This document shows positions 34,314 through 43,630 of a DNA stretch of 64,000 bases, in pieces. The stretch is from Tautonia rosea. Lineage in GTDB: Bacteria; Planctomycetota; Planctomycetia; Isosphaerales; Isosphaeraceae. The DNA lies in assembly GCF_012958305.1 (NCBI RefSeq), contig NZ_JABBYO010000020.1, positions 1 through 64,000 on the forward strand. The letters run 5' to 3'. Below the pieces are notes generated by a model. The model searched no databases. It saw only the letters and a program-made list of their open reading frames with translations, and had not been told where the DNA came from. Made by a program: the position numbers and the translations under genes. Each line of letters starts with the position of its first letter. The stretch's first letter is position 1.

Positions 34314-36032
34314 ATGGCTCGACGTCTCGGAACGATCCTGGTCGACATGGGCTACCTCGACGAGGACGCCCTCTGGAAAGTCCTGGAGGAGCAAAAGAAC
34401 ACCGGCGGCGAGCTGATCGGCAAGGTCGCCGTCCGCCTCGGCCTGGTGCGCGAGGAACACGTGCTGCGTGCCCTCGGCGAACAGCTCGGTATGAAGGTCA
34501 TCAAGCTCTCCGACACGACCGTCCCCCCCGAGGTGATCGAGACGGTCAATCAGTCGATGGCCGAAGCCTTCAAGGTCGTGCCGGTGGCCATCGGCCGCAA
34601 GGACAAGGCCGTCACCGTTGCCATGGCCGAACCCCAGAACCCGGCCACGCTCGATAGCCTGCGCTCCTTCCTCGGTGTCGAGGTACGCGGCGTCATCGCC
34701 TCGGAATCCGAGGTCATGGCCAAGATCGAGGAACTCTACGCCGGATCGGACAAGGAATCACTCAACGACGTCATCCGCCAAATCGAGTCCGACAAGGATC
34801 TCTCCCGCTTTCAGAACCGCAACGAGAGCACCATCGACCTCGAAGCCATCGAGGAAATGGCCGACGCCGCTCCGGTCCGCAAGCTCCTGAACATGGTGCT
34901 CCTGCTCTCGATCAAGGACAAGGCCTCCGACATTCACTTCGAACCGTTCGAAGATGAATACAAGATGCGCTACCGCGTCGACGGCGTGCTTTACGAACTC
35001 GTCCCGCCCCCCCGCCACCTCGCGCCCGCTATCGCCAGCCGCATCAAGGTCATGTCCAACCTTGATATCGCCGAGCGCCGCCTGCCGCAGGACGGCCGAA
35101 TCGAGCTGAACATCGGCGGCAACTCGGTCGACATCCGCGTCTCGACCCTGCCGACCATGTTCGGCGAATCGGTCGTGCTCCGAATTCTCGACCGCACCGT
35201 TGTCCAGCTCGACCTCGAAAAAATCGGCATGACCCAGGAGACCCTCCGCCGATGGCGCGAGCTGGTCCACAAGCCCAACGGCATCATCCTCGTCACCGGC
35301 CCCACCTCCTCCGGCAAAACAACCACCCTCTACGCCACGCTCAACGAACTGAACACGGTTGAAGATAAGATCATCACCACCGAGGAACCGGTCGAGTACG
35401 ACATCGACGGCCTCATCCAGTGCCCCATCAACGCCGAAATCGGCGTGACCTTCGCCGCGTGCCTGCGAGCCATCCTGCGGCAAGATCCCGACAAGATCCT
35501 GGTCGGAGAGACACGCGACCTTGAAACCGCGGAAATTTCCATTCAGGCCTCTCTCACCGGCCACATCGTCTTCACCACCCTGCACACCAACGACGCCCCC
35601 TCGGCCGTCACCCGGTTGCGGGACATGGGCATCCCCCCCTTCCTCATCACCGCCACCGTCGAAGGGGTGCTCGCCCAGCGACTCGTCCGCAAAATTTGCC
35701 CGAGCTGCCGAACCGAGTTCCGTCCCAGCGAAGAAATCCTGATGGAGCTCGGCCTCTCGCCCGAGGAAGGGGCCGCCCAGAAGTTCTTCTACGGTCGCGG
35801 TTGCGATCGCTGCAACAACACCGGTTACAAAGGACGCATGGGCCTTTATGAACTGGTCATCATGAACGATTCACTGCGCGAGCTGGTCGTCCGCGAGACC
35901 TCGCTCGACGAATTCCGAGACGCCTGCCGCAAGTACGGCATGCAAACCCTGCGCGAGTCGGGCCTCGAAGCCATCAACGATGGCCTGACCACCGTTGAAG
36001 AAGTGCTCAAGGCCACCATCACTGAAGACTGA
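34314..36032 (+). CDS. pilB: GspE/PilB-family assembly ATPase (second copy)
   Basis: A 572-residue paralogue of the ATPase two genes upstream. Its N-terminal domain is of the MshEN type (RRLGTILVDMGYLDEDALWK, then RLGLVREEHVLRALGEQLGM), which in some PilB proteins binds cyclic-di-GMP; the exact binding residues cannot be confirmed here. Core motifs are KASDIHFEPF, Walker A GPTSSGKTT (about 329-337), TTEEPVEYDIDG and DKILVGETRDLET. Zinc Cys pairs are CPSC and CDRC. It lies 90 bp upstream of the PilC-like platform gene, so this copy is the likely direct partner for it. The two paralogues may drive different fibres. Confidence 0.93.
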   Translation: MARRLGTILVDMGYLDEDALWKVLEEQKNTGGELIGKVAVRLGLVREEHVLRALGEQLGMKVIKLSDTTVPPEVIETVNQSMAEAFKVVPVAIGRKDKAVTVAMAEPQNPATLDSLRSFLGVEVRGVIASESEVMAKIEELYAGSDKESLNDVIRQIESDKDLSRFQNRNESTIDLEAIEEMADAAPVRKLLNMVLLLSIKDKASDIHFEPFEDEYKMRYRVDGVLYELVPPPRHLAPAIASRIKVMSNLDIAERRLPQDGRIELNIGGNSVDIRVSTLPTMFGESVVLRILDRTVVQLDLEKIGMTQETLRRWRELVHKPNGIILVTGPTSSGKTTTLYATLNELNTVEDKIITTEEPVEYDIDGLIQCPINAEIGVTFAACLRAILRQDPDKILVGETRDLETAEISIQASLTGHIVFTTLHTNDAPSAVTRLRDMGIPPFLITATVEGVLAQRLVRKICPSCRTEFRPSEEILMELGLSPEEGAAQKFFYGRGCDRCNNTGYKGRMGLYELVIMNDSLRELVVRETSLDEFRDACRKYGMQTLRESGLEAINDGLTTVEEVLKATITED

Positions 36033-36122
36033 TCTCATTCCCATCGAATTCCGCAACGTTCTCAAAGCAACCGACCACCGCCCGCAAACCGACCGATCAG
36101 GACCACCCAGGGGGACGAGGAG

Positions 36123-37379
36123 ATGCCGACCTTTCAGTACGAGGCGATGGACCACACCGGCAAGGAAGTCAAGGACTCCATCGACGCCTCGACCCAGGAA
36201 GAAGCCCAACAGCTGATCCGCCAGAAAGGCTACTTCGTCACCAAGATCAGCGAGCGGGCCGCCAAGAAAGCCAAGAAGGGCGGCACCGCCGCCGCCAAGA
36301 GACCGGCCGGCCGTCGCAAGAAGAAGTCGTTCACCATCGGCAAGGTCTCATCCAAGCAACTGACGACCTTTACCCGACAGCTCTCCACCCTTCAGGATGC
36401 CGGCCTGCCGATCCTTCGCAGCCTCAAGATTCTCGAAGGCCAGGCCAAGCCCGGCGTCTTAAAGAACTCCCTGGCCGACGTCATCGAAGACATCGAGAGC
36501 GGCTCGACCCTCTCCGAGGCCATGGCCAAGCACCACAAGTGCTTCGACCGCCTCTACTGCAACATGGTCAAGGCCGGTGAGGCCGGCGGTGCCCTCGAAG
36601 CGATTCTCCAGCGCCTCGCCGACTTCATGGAAAAGAGCCAGTCGCTGAAGCGCCGGATCAAGTCGGCCATGGTTTACCCGGTGGTGGTCATCTTCGTGGC
36701 CATCCTCATCGTCGGGTTCATCATGTACTGGATCGTGCCGAAGTTCGAAGCCATCTTCATCGACTTCGGCGTCGAGCTTCCTCAGATGACCGTGGCCCTG
36801 ATCAATGGCAGCCACGTCGTGGTCAATTACTGGTATCTTGCCCCCTTGATCCCAGCCATCTGGTGGGTCTTCGTCAAACTCCTCTACCGGAGTAAAACCG
36901 GGGCCTACATCGGTGACCGCGTGCAGCTTTTGATCCCCGTCATGGGCACGATCCTCGAAAAATCGGTCGTCGCCCGGACCACCCGAACCCTCGGCACCCT
37001 CGTCCAGTCGGGCGTGCCGATCCTCGAATCTCTGAACATCGTTCGAGACACCGCCGGCAACGCGGTCTTCGAACGAGCGTTCAACCGCATTTACGACTCG
37101 ATCCGCGAGGGTGAGACCATCGCCCAGCCGCTCCGCGAGGCGCGGATCGTCGACGATATCGTCGTCAACATGATCGACGTCGGCGAGGAAACCGGTGAGC
37201 TTGATACCATGCTCATGAAAATCGCCGACAACTACGATGAAGAAGTCGAGGCGGCGGTCGAGTCGCTCGTCAGCCTGCTCGAACCGATCATGATTGTCGT
37301 CCTCGGCGGCATCATCGGCTTCATCGTCATCGCTCTGTTCATGCCGCTGGTCAAGCTAATTAGCGAACTGTCGGGCTGA
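36123..37379 (+). CDS. pilC: PilC/GspF inner-membrane platform protein
   Basis: A 418-residue polytopic protein that couples the assembly ATPase to the pilin pool. The start MPTFQYEAMDHTGKEVKDSI is standard for the family. A basic linker (KKAKKGGTAAAKRPAGRRKK) comes before the first GspF domain, which begins at about residue 75 (LTTFTRQLSTLQDAGLPILR). Two GspF domains share this pattern; the second begins near 280 (VVARTTRTLGTLVQSGVPIL). Three transmembrane segments lie near 190, 240 and the C-terminus (PIMIVVLGGIIGFIVIALFM). It follows pilB closely and is followed by a stem-loop, so pilB-pilC probably form one transcript. Confidence 0.94.
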   Translation: MPTFQYEAMDHTGKEVKDSIDASTQEEAQQLIRQKGYFVTKISERAAKKAKKGGTAAAKRPAGRRKKKSFTIGKVSSKQLTTFTRQLSTLQDAGLPILRSLKILEGQAKPGVLKNSLADVIEDIESGSTLSEAMAKHHKCFDRLYCNMVKAGEAGGALEAILQRLADFMEKSQSLKRRIKSAMVYPVVVIFVAILIVGFIMYWIVPKFEAIFIDFGVELPQMTVALINGSHVVVNYWYLAPLIPAIWWVFVKLLYRSKTGAYIGDRVQLLIPVMGTILEKSVVARTTRTLGTLVQSGVPILESLNIVRDTAGNAVFERAFNRIYDSIREGETIAQPLREARIVDDIVVNMIDVGEETGELDTMLMKIADNYDEEVEAAVESLVSLLEPIMIVVLGGIIGFIVIALFMPLVKLISELSG

Positions 37380-37418
37380 TCCATCCTTCCGGCTCAGCGT
37401 CCGACGCCGATCCCCCTT

Positions 37419-37446
37419 CCCCTCGGGCCAATCGCGGCCCGAGGGG
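37419..37446 (+). terminator. Stem-loop after pilC
   Basis: The 11 bp perfect arms CCCCTCGGGCC and GGCCCGAGGGG enclose a 6-base loop, 40 bp past the pilC stop. It separates the motor genes from the pseudopilin genes. No U-tract follows. Confidence 0.7.
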
Positions 37447-37667
37447 AGCCGACCGCAAGCCCGTCTCCACCCCGTCCGTCGTGCATGTCTCGGCCACCAC
37501 TTGGCATCAATGCATGGCCACCCGCCTCAATGAGGGGTCAGGGGGATGGATTCGGGACATCGAGATGAAATTTCGTGAAACATCGTGTCACTGTTCTCGC
37601 TCGTAAGCGTAGTTCCCTTACCTCCCGACTCCCTTCTCGGATCGGCCCCCGCACTTCGGAGGATGCG

Positions 37668-38834
37668 ATGATGACCCCCGCCGAACGCCGTCGGACCGGC
37701 TTCACCCTGGTCGAGCTCCTGGTCGTGATCACGATCATCGGGGTCCTCGTCAGCCTGCTCGTCCCCGTCATCTGGGCCGCTGTAGCCCGCGCCAACGACG
37801 CCCGGGTCGGGGGGGAGATCAACATCCTCGCGCAGTCGTTGGCCAGCTTCCAGACCAAGTTTGGCGACTTCCCGCCGAGCCGGATCATCCTGGTTGAGGA
37901 CGGCGGCTATGACGTGGCCTCCGCGCCCGCCGCGCTCGATGCGGTCCCCTTCTACGCCGGCATGAGCTACCAGAGCCCCCCGCCCAACCTCGGCGGAAAT
38001 CCCCAGGTGGTCACCGGTGCGGGTGATAAGACCTACGCTGCACTTGCGACCCAATCAATTTCATTTATGAGAAAGTTCTTTTCCAAGACTCAGTTCACTA
38101 CCGGCCCGGCCGCATCGGGAATTCCGGGAGGCTTCTACGACTTCAACGGCAATGGCGTGGGCGACCAGAATCCGATCTACCTGGAAGGGCACGAGTGTCT
38201 CGCCTTCTTCCTCGGCGGTATTCCGACCCACACCATCGTCGGCAGCAGCTACACCCTCGAAGGCGTCGGGGGCTTCGGCGGCAATCCTCGAAACCCGTTC
38301 CGGCCCGCCTTCCTGCCCGACGGCACCCTCGACCCCATCGGCCAGAACCGCACCGAACCCTTCTTCGAGTTCCGCGCCGAGCGCTTGGTGGACGACGACT
38401 TCGACGGCATTCCCGGCTATATCGACCCGCTCGGACAGGGTCCGGCCGGTCGTTACTTCGCCTACTTCAGCGCCTACGGCGGCCGCGGCTACGACCCGAA
38501 CGACGTCAACTACAACGCCGGTGCCATCTCCGAGCCCAACCCGGTCGCCCTGCCCTTCTCGGTCTCGTTCCCGGTCGTAGGGGGACCGAATCCGAGGGTC
38601 ACGGGCTCCCCGCTGCCGAACCCTTATACCAGCAGCCTCCCCGTCGCCACGGGCGACAAGCCGGCCACGTTCCACCAGCCGCAGTCGTACCAGATCATCT
38701 CCGCCGGCCGCGACCGCCTCTTCGGCACCGGAGGCCAGTACACCGACAGCGGAACCGGCGACCGCCTTCCCGGCAATGAGCGCCGTCGCGAACGCGACAA
38801 CGTCACAAACATTTCCAACGGCACGCTCGACTGA
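37668..38834 (+). CDS. Large type II secretion/type IV pseudopilin 1
   Basis: A 388-residue protein; GGAGGA before 37,668 and the prepilin leader MMTPAERRRTG|FTLVELLVVI set the start. The leader is cut after Gly by a prepilin peptidase; Glu5 and the hydrophobic helix to about residue 40 follow. The C-terminal domain is far longer than the roughly 140 residues of a usual GspG. It includes EGHECLAFFLGG, DFNGNGVGDQNP (from residue 158) and DDDFDGIPGYID (near 243), loops rich in Asp/Asn/Gly that look like calcium sites. It is the first of six consecutive pilin genes and probably a major or initiating subunit. Confidence 0.85.
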   Translation: MMTPAERRRTGFTLVELLVVITIIGVLVSLLVPVIWAAVARANDARVGGEINILAQSLASFQTKFGDFPPSRIILVEDGGYDVASAPAALDAVPFYAGMSYQSPPPNLGGNPQVVTGAGDKTYAALATQSISFMRKFFSKTQFTTGPAASGIPGGFYDFNGNGVGDQNPIYLEGHECLAFFLGGIPTHTIVGSSYTLEGVGGFGGNPRNPFRPAFLPDGTLDPIGQNRTEPFFEFRAERLVDDDFDGIPGYIDPLGQGPAGRYFAYFSAYGGRGYDPNDVNYNAGAISEPNPVALPFSVSFPVVGGPNPRVTGSPLPNPYTSSLPVATGDKPATFHQPQSYQIISAGRDRLFGTGGQYTDSGTGDRLPGNERRRERDNVTNISNGTLD

Positions 38835-38920
38835 TCACTTGCCCGTCGCTCTGAACCAAAAGGCGTGAAGGGATGAACCTCGGTCGATTCTCGAAAGACC
38901 GTTCACCAGGGGAGGATGCC

Positions 38921-40621
38921 ATGCATCCCCGATCCTCGCCACGACGCCGCGCCGGCTTCACGCTGGTCGAACTGGGCGTCGTGATCCTGATCATCGGCAT
39001 CATGATGTCCTTCCTCCTGGTCGCCTCCTTCGATGGACTCAAGCGCGCCAACGAACGGGCCACCCAGTCGCTCATTCAGAAACTCGATATCGCCGTCTCC
39101 GACCGGATCGAGGCCCTCGTCGGCCAGCGACCCGAGCCGAACAACGGCCACCGCTTCATGGCCATGTCGGTTGCCCCCGAACCGGTGAGCGGGACCATCC
39201 GCTACGTCGATTCGGAAGCCCGTGCCCGCCTCATCGCTCAGATAGACTACCTCAAGCGCGAGCTGCCCGACGTCTTCTTCGTGCAAGGGGATCAGCTCTA
39301 CCCCTTGAACTTCGCCGGGGTTCCGTTCAAGCCGTCGTCGATGGCCCCAGGTCCAGGTTCCAGCTCCGCCTTCCCGCAGATCCCGGCGGCCTATGCCCCG
39401 TACGTCTTGCCGCTCGGCCACGCCATGCAGATCAATCAAGCCTGGGATGCCGATTCCAAGCTCTTCGGTGCGGGCCTCACGCGGCTCGGAGATATGAGCG
39501 GCATGGACCCGACTCAGGTCCGCTTCACCAGTCCCCCCGCAGGCCAGGGGATCTTCGGCGCGTCCTACTCGGCCATCGGCAGCCTGACGCGGCAGCTCGG
39601 CTACCCCCCCCGCGGCTACAACGGCATCGACGACGACGGCAATGGCCTCATCGACGAATTCACGATCGACGAACTCTATCGCTCCAACGACCCGGACCGC
39701 TCGGCCAGTTTCTCGGCCTTGCAGACGGACATCACGACCAGGCTCGGCAATCATCGGCATATCACCGCGCGTTCGGAGATGCTCTACGCCATCCTTGTCA
39801 GCGGGGTCGGGCCGCTCGGCAGTGTCTTCAGCGCCGATGATTTCACTCCTCAGGAAGTTCAGGACACCGACAACGACGGCCTCCCTGAATTCGTCGATGC
39901 CTGGGGCCAGCCGCTTCAGTTCTACCGCTGGCCGGTCTACTTCGTCACCGACTACGCTGCACCGTCCCGTGGCCTCCAGAAGGGTGATGCGCCCTACACT
40001 GCGGGCGATCTTCGGGAAACGCGAGAGGAAAACCCGCTCGATCCGAATCAGTTGCTCATTTCTCCCGGCTGGTGGGCGGATCCCACGACCGGCTATCCTG
40101 ACAACGCTGCTCAGATGAGTGCGCGAGCGAATGTCTTCCAGCAACAGTTCTTCAGTCTGATCGATCCCTATGCGGACCTACCCCCGGGTTCGGTGGCTCA
40201 GCCCTTCCCGGCTCGCGGCTTCCTCTGGGATCGCACGCACTTCTACAAGCGTCGATCATACTTCTTCAAGCACCTGATTCTCTCGTCCGGCCCCGACCGC
40301 CAGCTCGGTGTCGGTAGTTTCGGGGTGACTTACTCGGGTTCGGGACAAACTCCCGGCCCGCTCCCTGCCGGTGATCCGGCCGCCACCGCCGCACGGATGA
40401 CCCTGATCGAGAACCAAGCGTCCCGGTCCGACCCTCGACTCAGACAACCGGGCCAGGCTGGTCCCGGCCAGTTCGCCGATGCCGCGAATCTGACCCAACG
40501 CATGGCCCTCTACCAGTTGCCGGCCGACGCCAGTCCGTTTACGGTCCCCATCCGAGAACGCTGGGGCGTCGACGACGTGACCAATCACTCCCTCAACACC
40601 CTGGGCACGGGAGGACGCTGA
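38921..40621 (+). CDS. Large pseudopilin 2
   Basis: A 566-residue protein with GGGGAGG before the ATG at 38,921. The leader is MHPRSSPRRRAG|FTLVELGVVI, followed by a hydrophobic helix (LIIGIMMSFLLVASF). The large soluble domain contains two loops of the DxDxDG type: GIDDDGNGLIDEF (near residue 234) and DTDNDGLPEFVDAWGQPL (near 316). The latter, D-x-D-x-DG followed by D-x-W-G-x-P-L, is repeated in pseudopilins of this phylum. Stop and next start share one base (TGATG), so translation is coupled. No usual T2SS pilin is this long; its role is inferred as a minor pilin. Confidence 0.83.
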   Translation: MHPRSSPRRRAGFTLVELGVVILIIGIMMSFLLVASFDGLKRANERATQSLIQKLDIAVSDRIEALVGQRPEPNNGHRFMAMSVAPEPVSGTIRYVDSEARARLIAQIDYLKRELPDVFFVQGDQLYPLNFAGVPFKPSSMAPGPGSSSAFPQIPAAYAPYVLPLGHAMQINQAWDADSKLFGAGLTRLGDMSGMDPTQVRFTSPPAGQGIFGASYSAIGSLTRQLGYPPRGYNGIDDDGNGLIDEFTIDELYRSNDPDRSASFSALQTDITTRLGNHRHITARSEMLYAILVSGVGPLGSVFSADDFTPQEVQDTDNDGLPEFVDAWGQPLQFYRWPVYFVTDYAAPSRGLQKGDAPYTAGDLRETREENPLDPNQLLISPGWWADPTTGYPDNAAQMSARANVFQQQFFSLIDPYADLPPGSVAQPFPARGFLWDRTHFYKRRSYFFKHLILSSGPDRQLGVGSFGVTYSGSGQTPGPLPAGDPAATAARMTLIENQASRSDPRLRQPGQAGPGQFADAANLTQRMALYQLPADASPFTVPIRERWGVDDVTNHSLNTLGTGGR

Positions 40622-42078
40622 TGATTGCCCCGCGCATGCCCCGACGCTCGGGGGTGACCTTGACCGAATTGCTGGTGGTCATCTCCATCATTCTCATCCT
40701 CAGCGCCGCGGCCCTGCCGACCGCCTACGTCACCTTCGCCGAACGTGCCGTCAGCGAGGGGGCGAGCATGGTGCAAGCCAACATCTCCATGACCCGCGAC
40801 CGTGCCGCCGGCACCGGCCAGGCCCAGGGGGTCCGCTTCCTGCCCGACCCCGACCTGACGGATCTCTCCACTGGCGTGGTCGTCTCGAACCGGATGGTCA
40901 CGCTTACCACCCCGCCGAACTACTCCGAAGGGTTGGTGGTACCGGTAGTCGAGGTCTTCACCCCGGCCTTCACGGGACTCCCGTTCGAAATACGTCGCCT
41001 TTCAGTGTATGGGGCAAAGACCGACAACGACGGCGTCCCCTCCTCGCCAACTGCCTGGCATTTCAACATCCGTCAAGGGGAAACCCTACGCATTGGCGGC
41101 GGCGGCAACCAGTTCACCATCGCCGGGCCGATCACCGTTGGTCCGCAGTCCGGCAACCCCGAACGCTTCATCAACCGAACAGTCAATGGTCAGTTCTCCG
41201 GAGCCCAGGTCCAGGCCTTGCCGATCTCGACCGACCCCACCTACGAGATTCTGTACCTCGTGAACGGTCGCGACGATAGCGGCAACGGCTATGTCGACCC
41301 TCACTTCGATGGGATCGACAACAACGGCGATACCGTGACCGATCCCGGCTACAACGGTCTCGACGATAACGGCAATTCCCTGGTCGACGAACCTGCTGAA
41401 TTGCTCCTCGGACTTCCGGCCTTCTCGCCCGAATATGAAACGGATGATCCCATCCTCCGAGCCTTCGAATGGGCCCGTGTGAACGGCGAGCAGGACGGGA
41501 CAGGCATCCCCCTGCTCCGTCCACTGGCCAATCTCGGCGTCCTCCCCGTCTCGATCCTCGACCCGTCCGTCCGCCGTTATCGTTACGTCGTCTCCCGACG
41601 CCCCAGCGCCGCGACCGATTCCCGAGAATACACCCTGCCGGGCGGTGCCGTGATCGACTTCACCACCCTCGGACTACTCGATCCCAACATCATCCCCGAA
41701 CGGTCTCGGGTGCCGATCGACCCGGTCACCGGAATCGTTGACCTGATGATCTACCCGAACGGCCAGGTGGTGCCATCGACTCCCTTCGGCCTTCGTCAGT
41801 CGATGACCACCGGCTTTCCATTCTACTTCCTCTGGATCGCCGCCCGAGAAGATGTTCATGCGCCGCCCGCCGGCGCCACCGCCGCCAATCAACCGCTTCT
41901 CCCCATGCCGCGCGAATACAACCTGCCGAGGCCCGAGTTCCTCGAAGGCTATCGCCGCATGGTCACGATTTCACCGAACTCCGGGCATTCCTCGGTAAGC
42001 GAGATTGCCGTGTTCAACCCACTAAACGTAAACGCCCCTTATGAAGAAGCCGCCCTCCATCAGCAGACGGGGAGGTGA
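40621..42078 (+). CDS. Large pseudopilin 3 (GspH-like position)
   Basis: A 485-residue protein; its ATG overlaps the previous stop by one base. The leader is short, MIAPRMPRRSG|VTLTELLVVI, with Glu5 present and Phe1 replaced by Val. The helix is ISIILILSAAALPTAYVTF. Residues 218-262 hold three successive Asp/Asn/Gly loops (DDSGNGYVD, DGIDNNGDTVTD, GLDDNGNSLVDE), the densest calcium-like cluster in the locus. The order G/H/I/J/K in type II secretion systems suggests a GspH-like place. It overlaps or nearly overlaps the next gene, so the set 38,921-43,505 is one coupled unit. Confidence 0.82.
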   Translation: MIAPRMPRRSGVTLTELLVVISIILILSAAALPTAYVTFAERAVSEGASMVQANISMTRDRAAGTGQAQGVRFLPDPDLTDLSTGVVVSNRMVTLTTPPNYSEGLVVPVVEVFTPAFTGLPFEIRRLSVYGAKTDNDGVPSSPTAWHFNIRQGETLRIGGGGNQFTIAGPITVGPQSGNPERFINRTVNGQFSGAQVQALPISTDPTYEILYLVNGRDDSGNGYVDPHFDGIDNNGDTVTDPGYNGLDDNGNSLVDEPAELLLGLPAFSPEYETDDPILRAFEWARVNGEQDGTGIPLLRPLANLGVLPVSILDPSVRRYRYVVSRRPSAATDSREYTLPGGAVIDFTTLGLLDPNIIPERSRVPIDPVTGIVDLMIYPNGQVVPSTPFGLRQSMTTGFPFYFLWIAAREDVHAPPAGATAANQPLLPMPREYNLPRPEFLEGYRRMVTISPNSGHSSVSEIAVFNPLNVNAPYEEAALHQQTGR

Positions 42079-42089
42079 CCGAGGTGTTG

Positions 42090-43505
42090 ATGCGTCGTTC
42101 ATCGTCTGATCGGTCTGGAATCACTCTGACCGAGATTCTCATCGCCATCATGATCCTGGGGATTGGCATGGTCTCCGTGGCCACGCTCTTCCCAATCGGT
42201 CTCTTGCGCCTTCGGGAAGCCACGCGAGACGCCCGATCCACCATCCTCGCCATGTCCGCCAAGGACGATGCCGAGGTCCGCGGCCTGCCCAAATCACTCG
42301 GCGATGCCAAGGGCTTGGTCAATCCGGAATCATTCGTTCATCCGAATCTCCCCTGGTACGCACCCTGGCGTGCGGCCAACTTCGCCGGCTTCCCGTTCAC
42401 GGTCACGCCGTTTACCTACGACTTCGACACCATTAACGGCACGCCCGGGACCGGGGTTGTCTCCGACTTCTTCACCCCCGGTCTCCCCGTCGCCTACGAC
42501 CCCTTGTTCTGGGCCACCACACACTTCCAGTCCGAAGGGCTCGCCCCGGAACAGACGCCGATCGGCCTGCGTGGCAACCTCGGACAGGAAGGCCGGTTCG
42601 GCTCGGGCATCGGTTTCCTTCGAGCCGGGGCCGCCGCCCACGGGCTCCAACGCATCACCAATTTCGAACCCTACAACGCCGCGGTTCCCTGGCCGTATAC
42701 CTACTCCCTGTCGAGCACTCCCGCCGGGCTCCAGTCCATCGCCGAGGTGGCCGGCAACGTCTTCACCTCGCTCGACGATCCCGTCGTCACCGGCGACGAT
42801 TCGGGCCAGAGCGGCGTGCCGGTCGTCCCCTTCAACTTCTCCCCCGGCGCCGGTTACTCATCGCAACGTGAGTATGCCTTTAGCTGGATGCTCACCGGCC
42901 GCCTCGGCGTGGCCGGCGATCCCTCCATCTTCGAAGGCAACATCGTCATGTTCCACAGCCGCCCCATCGGTCTCGATACCGACCCGGGCACCGGCCTGCT
43001 CGTCCCCACGGGCGAGCGTACCGTCGAGGCCATTTGGGGCTACACCAACACCCCCAACGCGGTCAGCCCCATCCCGAACCCCCTTCCCAGTGTCGCCGGC
43101 ACCGGCTACAGCACCGCCGACGACCGTACCGTTCTCCTGCGATGGCCCGCCGCCAGTCCCGACCCCTTGATCCGCGTTGGCGACTTCATCGCCGACGTCA
43201 CCTACGAACGCTTCCAGGCCTCCTCGAATGCGAACTACCCCCGTGCCCTCCCCGGCTCTGGGCGGAATGGGGCTCAGTATTCCGGCCAACGGATTCATTG
43301 GTATCGCATCACTCAGAAGGGTGAGAACGAACCCGATCCCGTCGTTGCCGGTCACTTCCGAACGATCGTCCGGGTCGATACCCCCTTGCAGGCCAAAACC
43401 CGGCTGCAAACCAACGGCACCATCGTGGAGTCGGTTGTCCCCGAAGCGGCCTTGATTTGCCCCTACGTCGTCAACGTCTTCCCCATCATGCTCTACAGCC
43501 GATAA
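42090..43505 (+). CDS. Large pseudopilin 4 (GspI/PilV-like)
   Basis: A 471-residue protein from the ATG at 42,090 (MRRSSSDRSG|ITLTEILIAI). Upstream GTG codons at 42,084 (eight bases after GGAGG) and at 42,075 are possible alternatives. The helix MILGIGMVSVATLFPIGLLR resembles GspI/PilV pilins, in which a Pro-containing break is common. Glu5 is present. The soluble domain (about 430 residues) has no motif that I recognise. Translation is coupled with the preceding gene: the earliest alternative start overlaps its stop. A minor, tip-complex role is inferred from the helix type and gene order. Confidence 0.8.
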   Translation: MRRSSSDRSGITLTEILIAIMILGIGMVSVATLFPIGLLRLREATRDARSTILAMSAKDDAEVRGLPKSLGDAKGLVNPESFVHPNLPWYAPWRAANFAGFPFTVTPFTYDFDTINGTPGTGVVSDFFTPGLPVAYDPLFWATTHFQSEGLAPEQTPIGLRGNLGQEGRFGSGIGFLRAGAAAHGLQRITNFEPYNAAVPWPYTYSLSSTPAGLQSIAEVAGNVFTSLDDPVVTGDDSGQSGVPVVPFNFSPGAGYSSQREYAFSWMLTGRLGVAGDPSIFEGNIVMFHSRPIGLDTDPGTGLLVPTGERTVEAIWGYTNTPNAVSPIPNPLPSVAGTGYSTADDRTVLLRWPAASPDPLIRVGDFIADVTYERFQASSNANYPRALPGSGRNGAQYSGQRIHWYRITQKGENEPDPVVAGHFRTIVRVDTPLQAKTRLQTNGTIVESVVPEAALICPYVVNVFPIMLYSR

Positions 43506-43630
43506 CGCGGCCACGCGGACCGGCCGAAGCCCGGTTCGCCCGCGACAGCTCTCTCGTACGCTCCATCCGATCCGTTGGTCTCCCTGGACCGGCGCAATTG
43601 TCCTTGAAGTGATTGAGTGAGGAACCCGTC

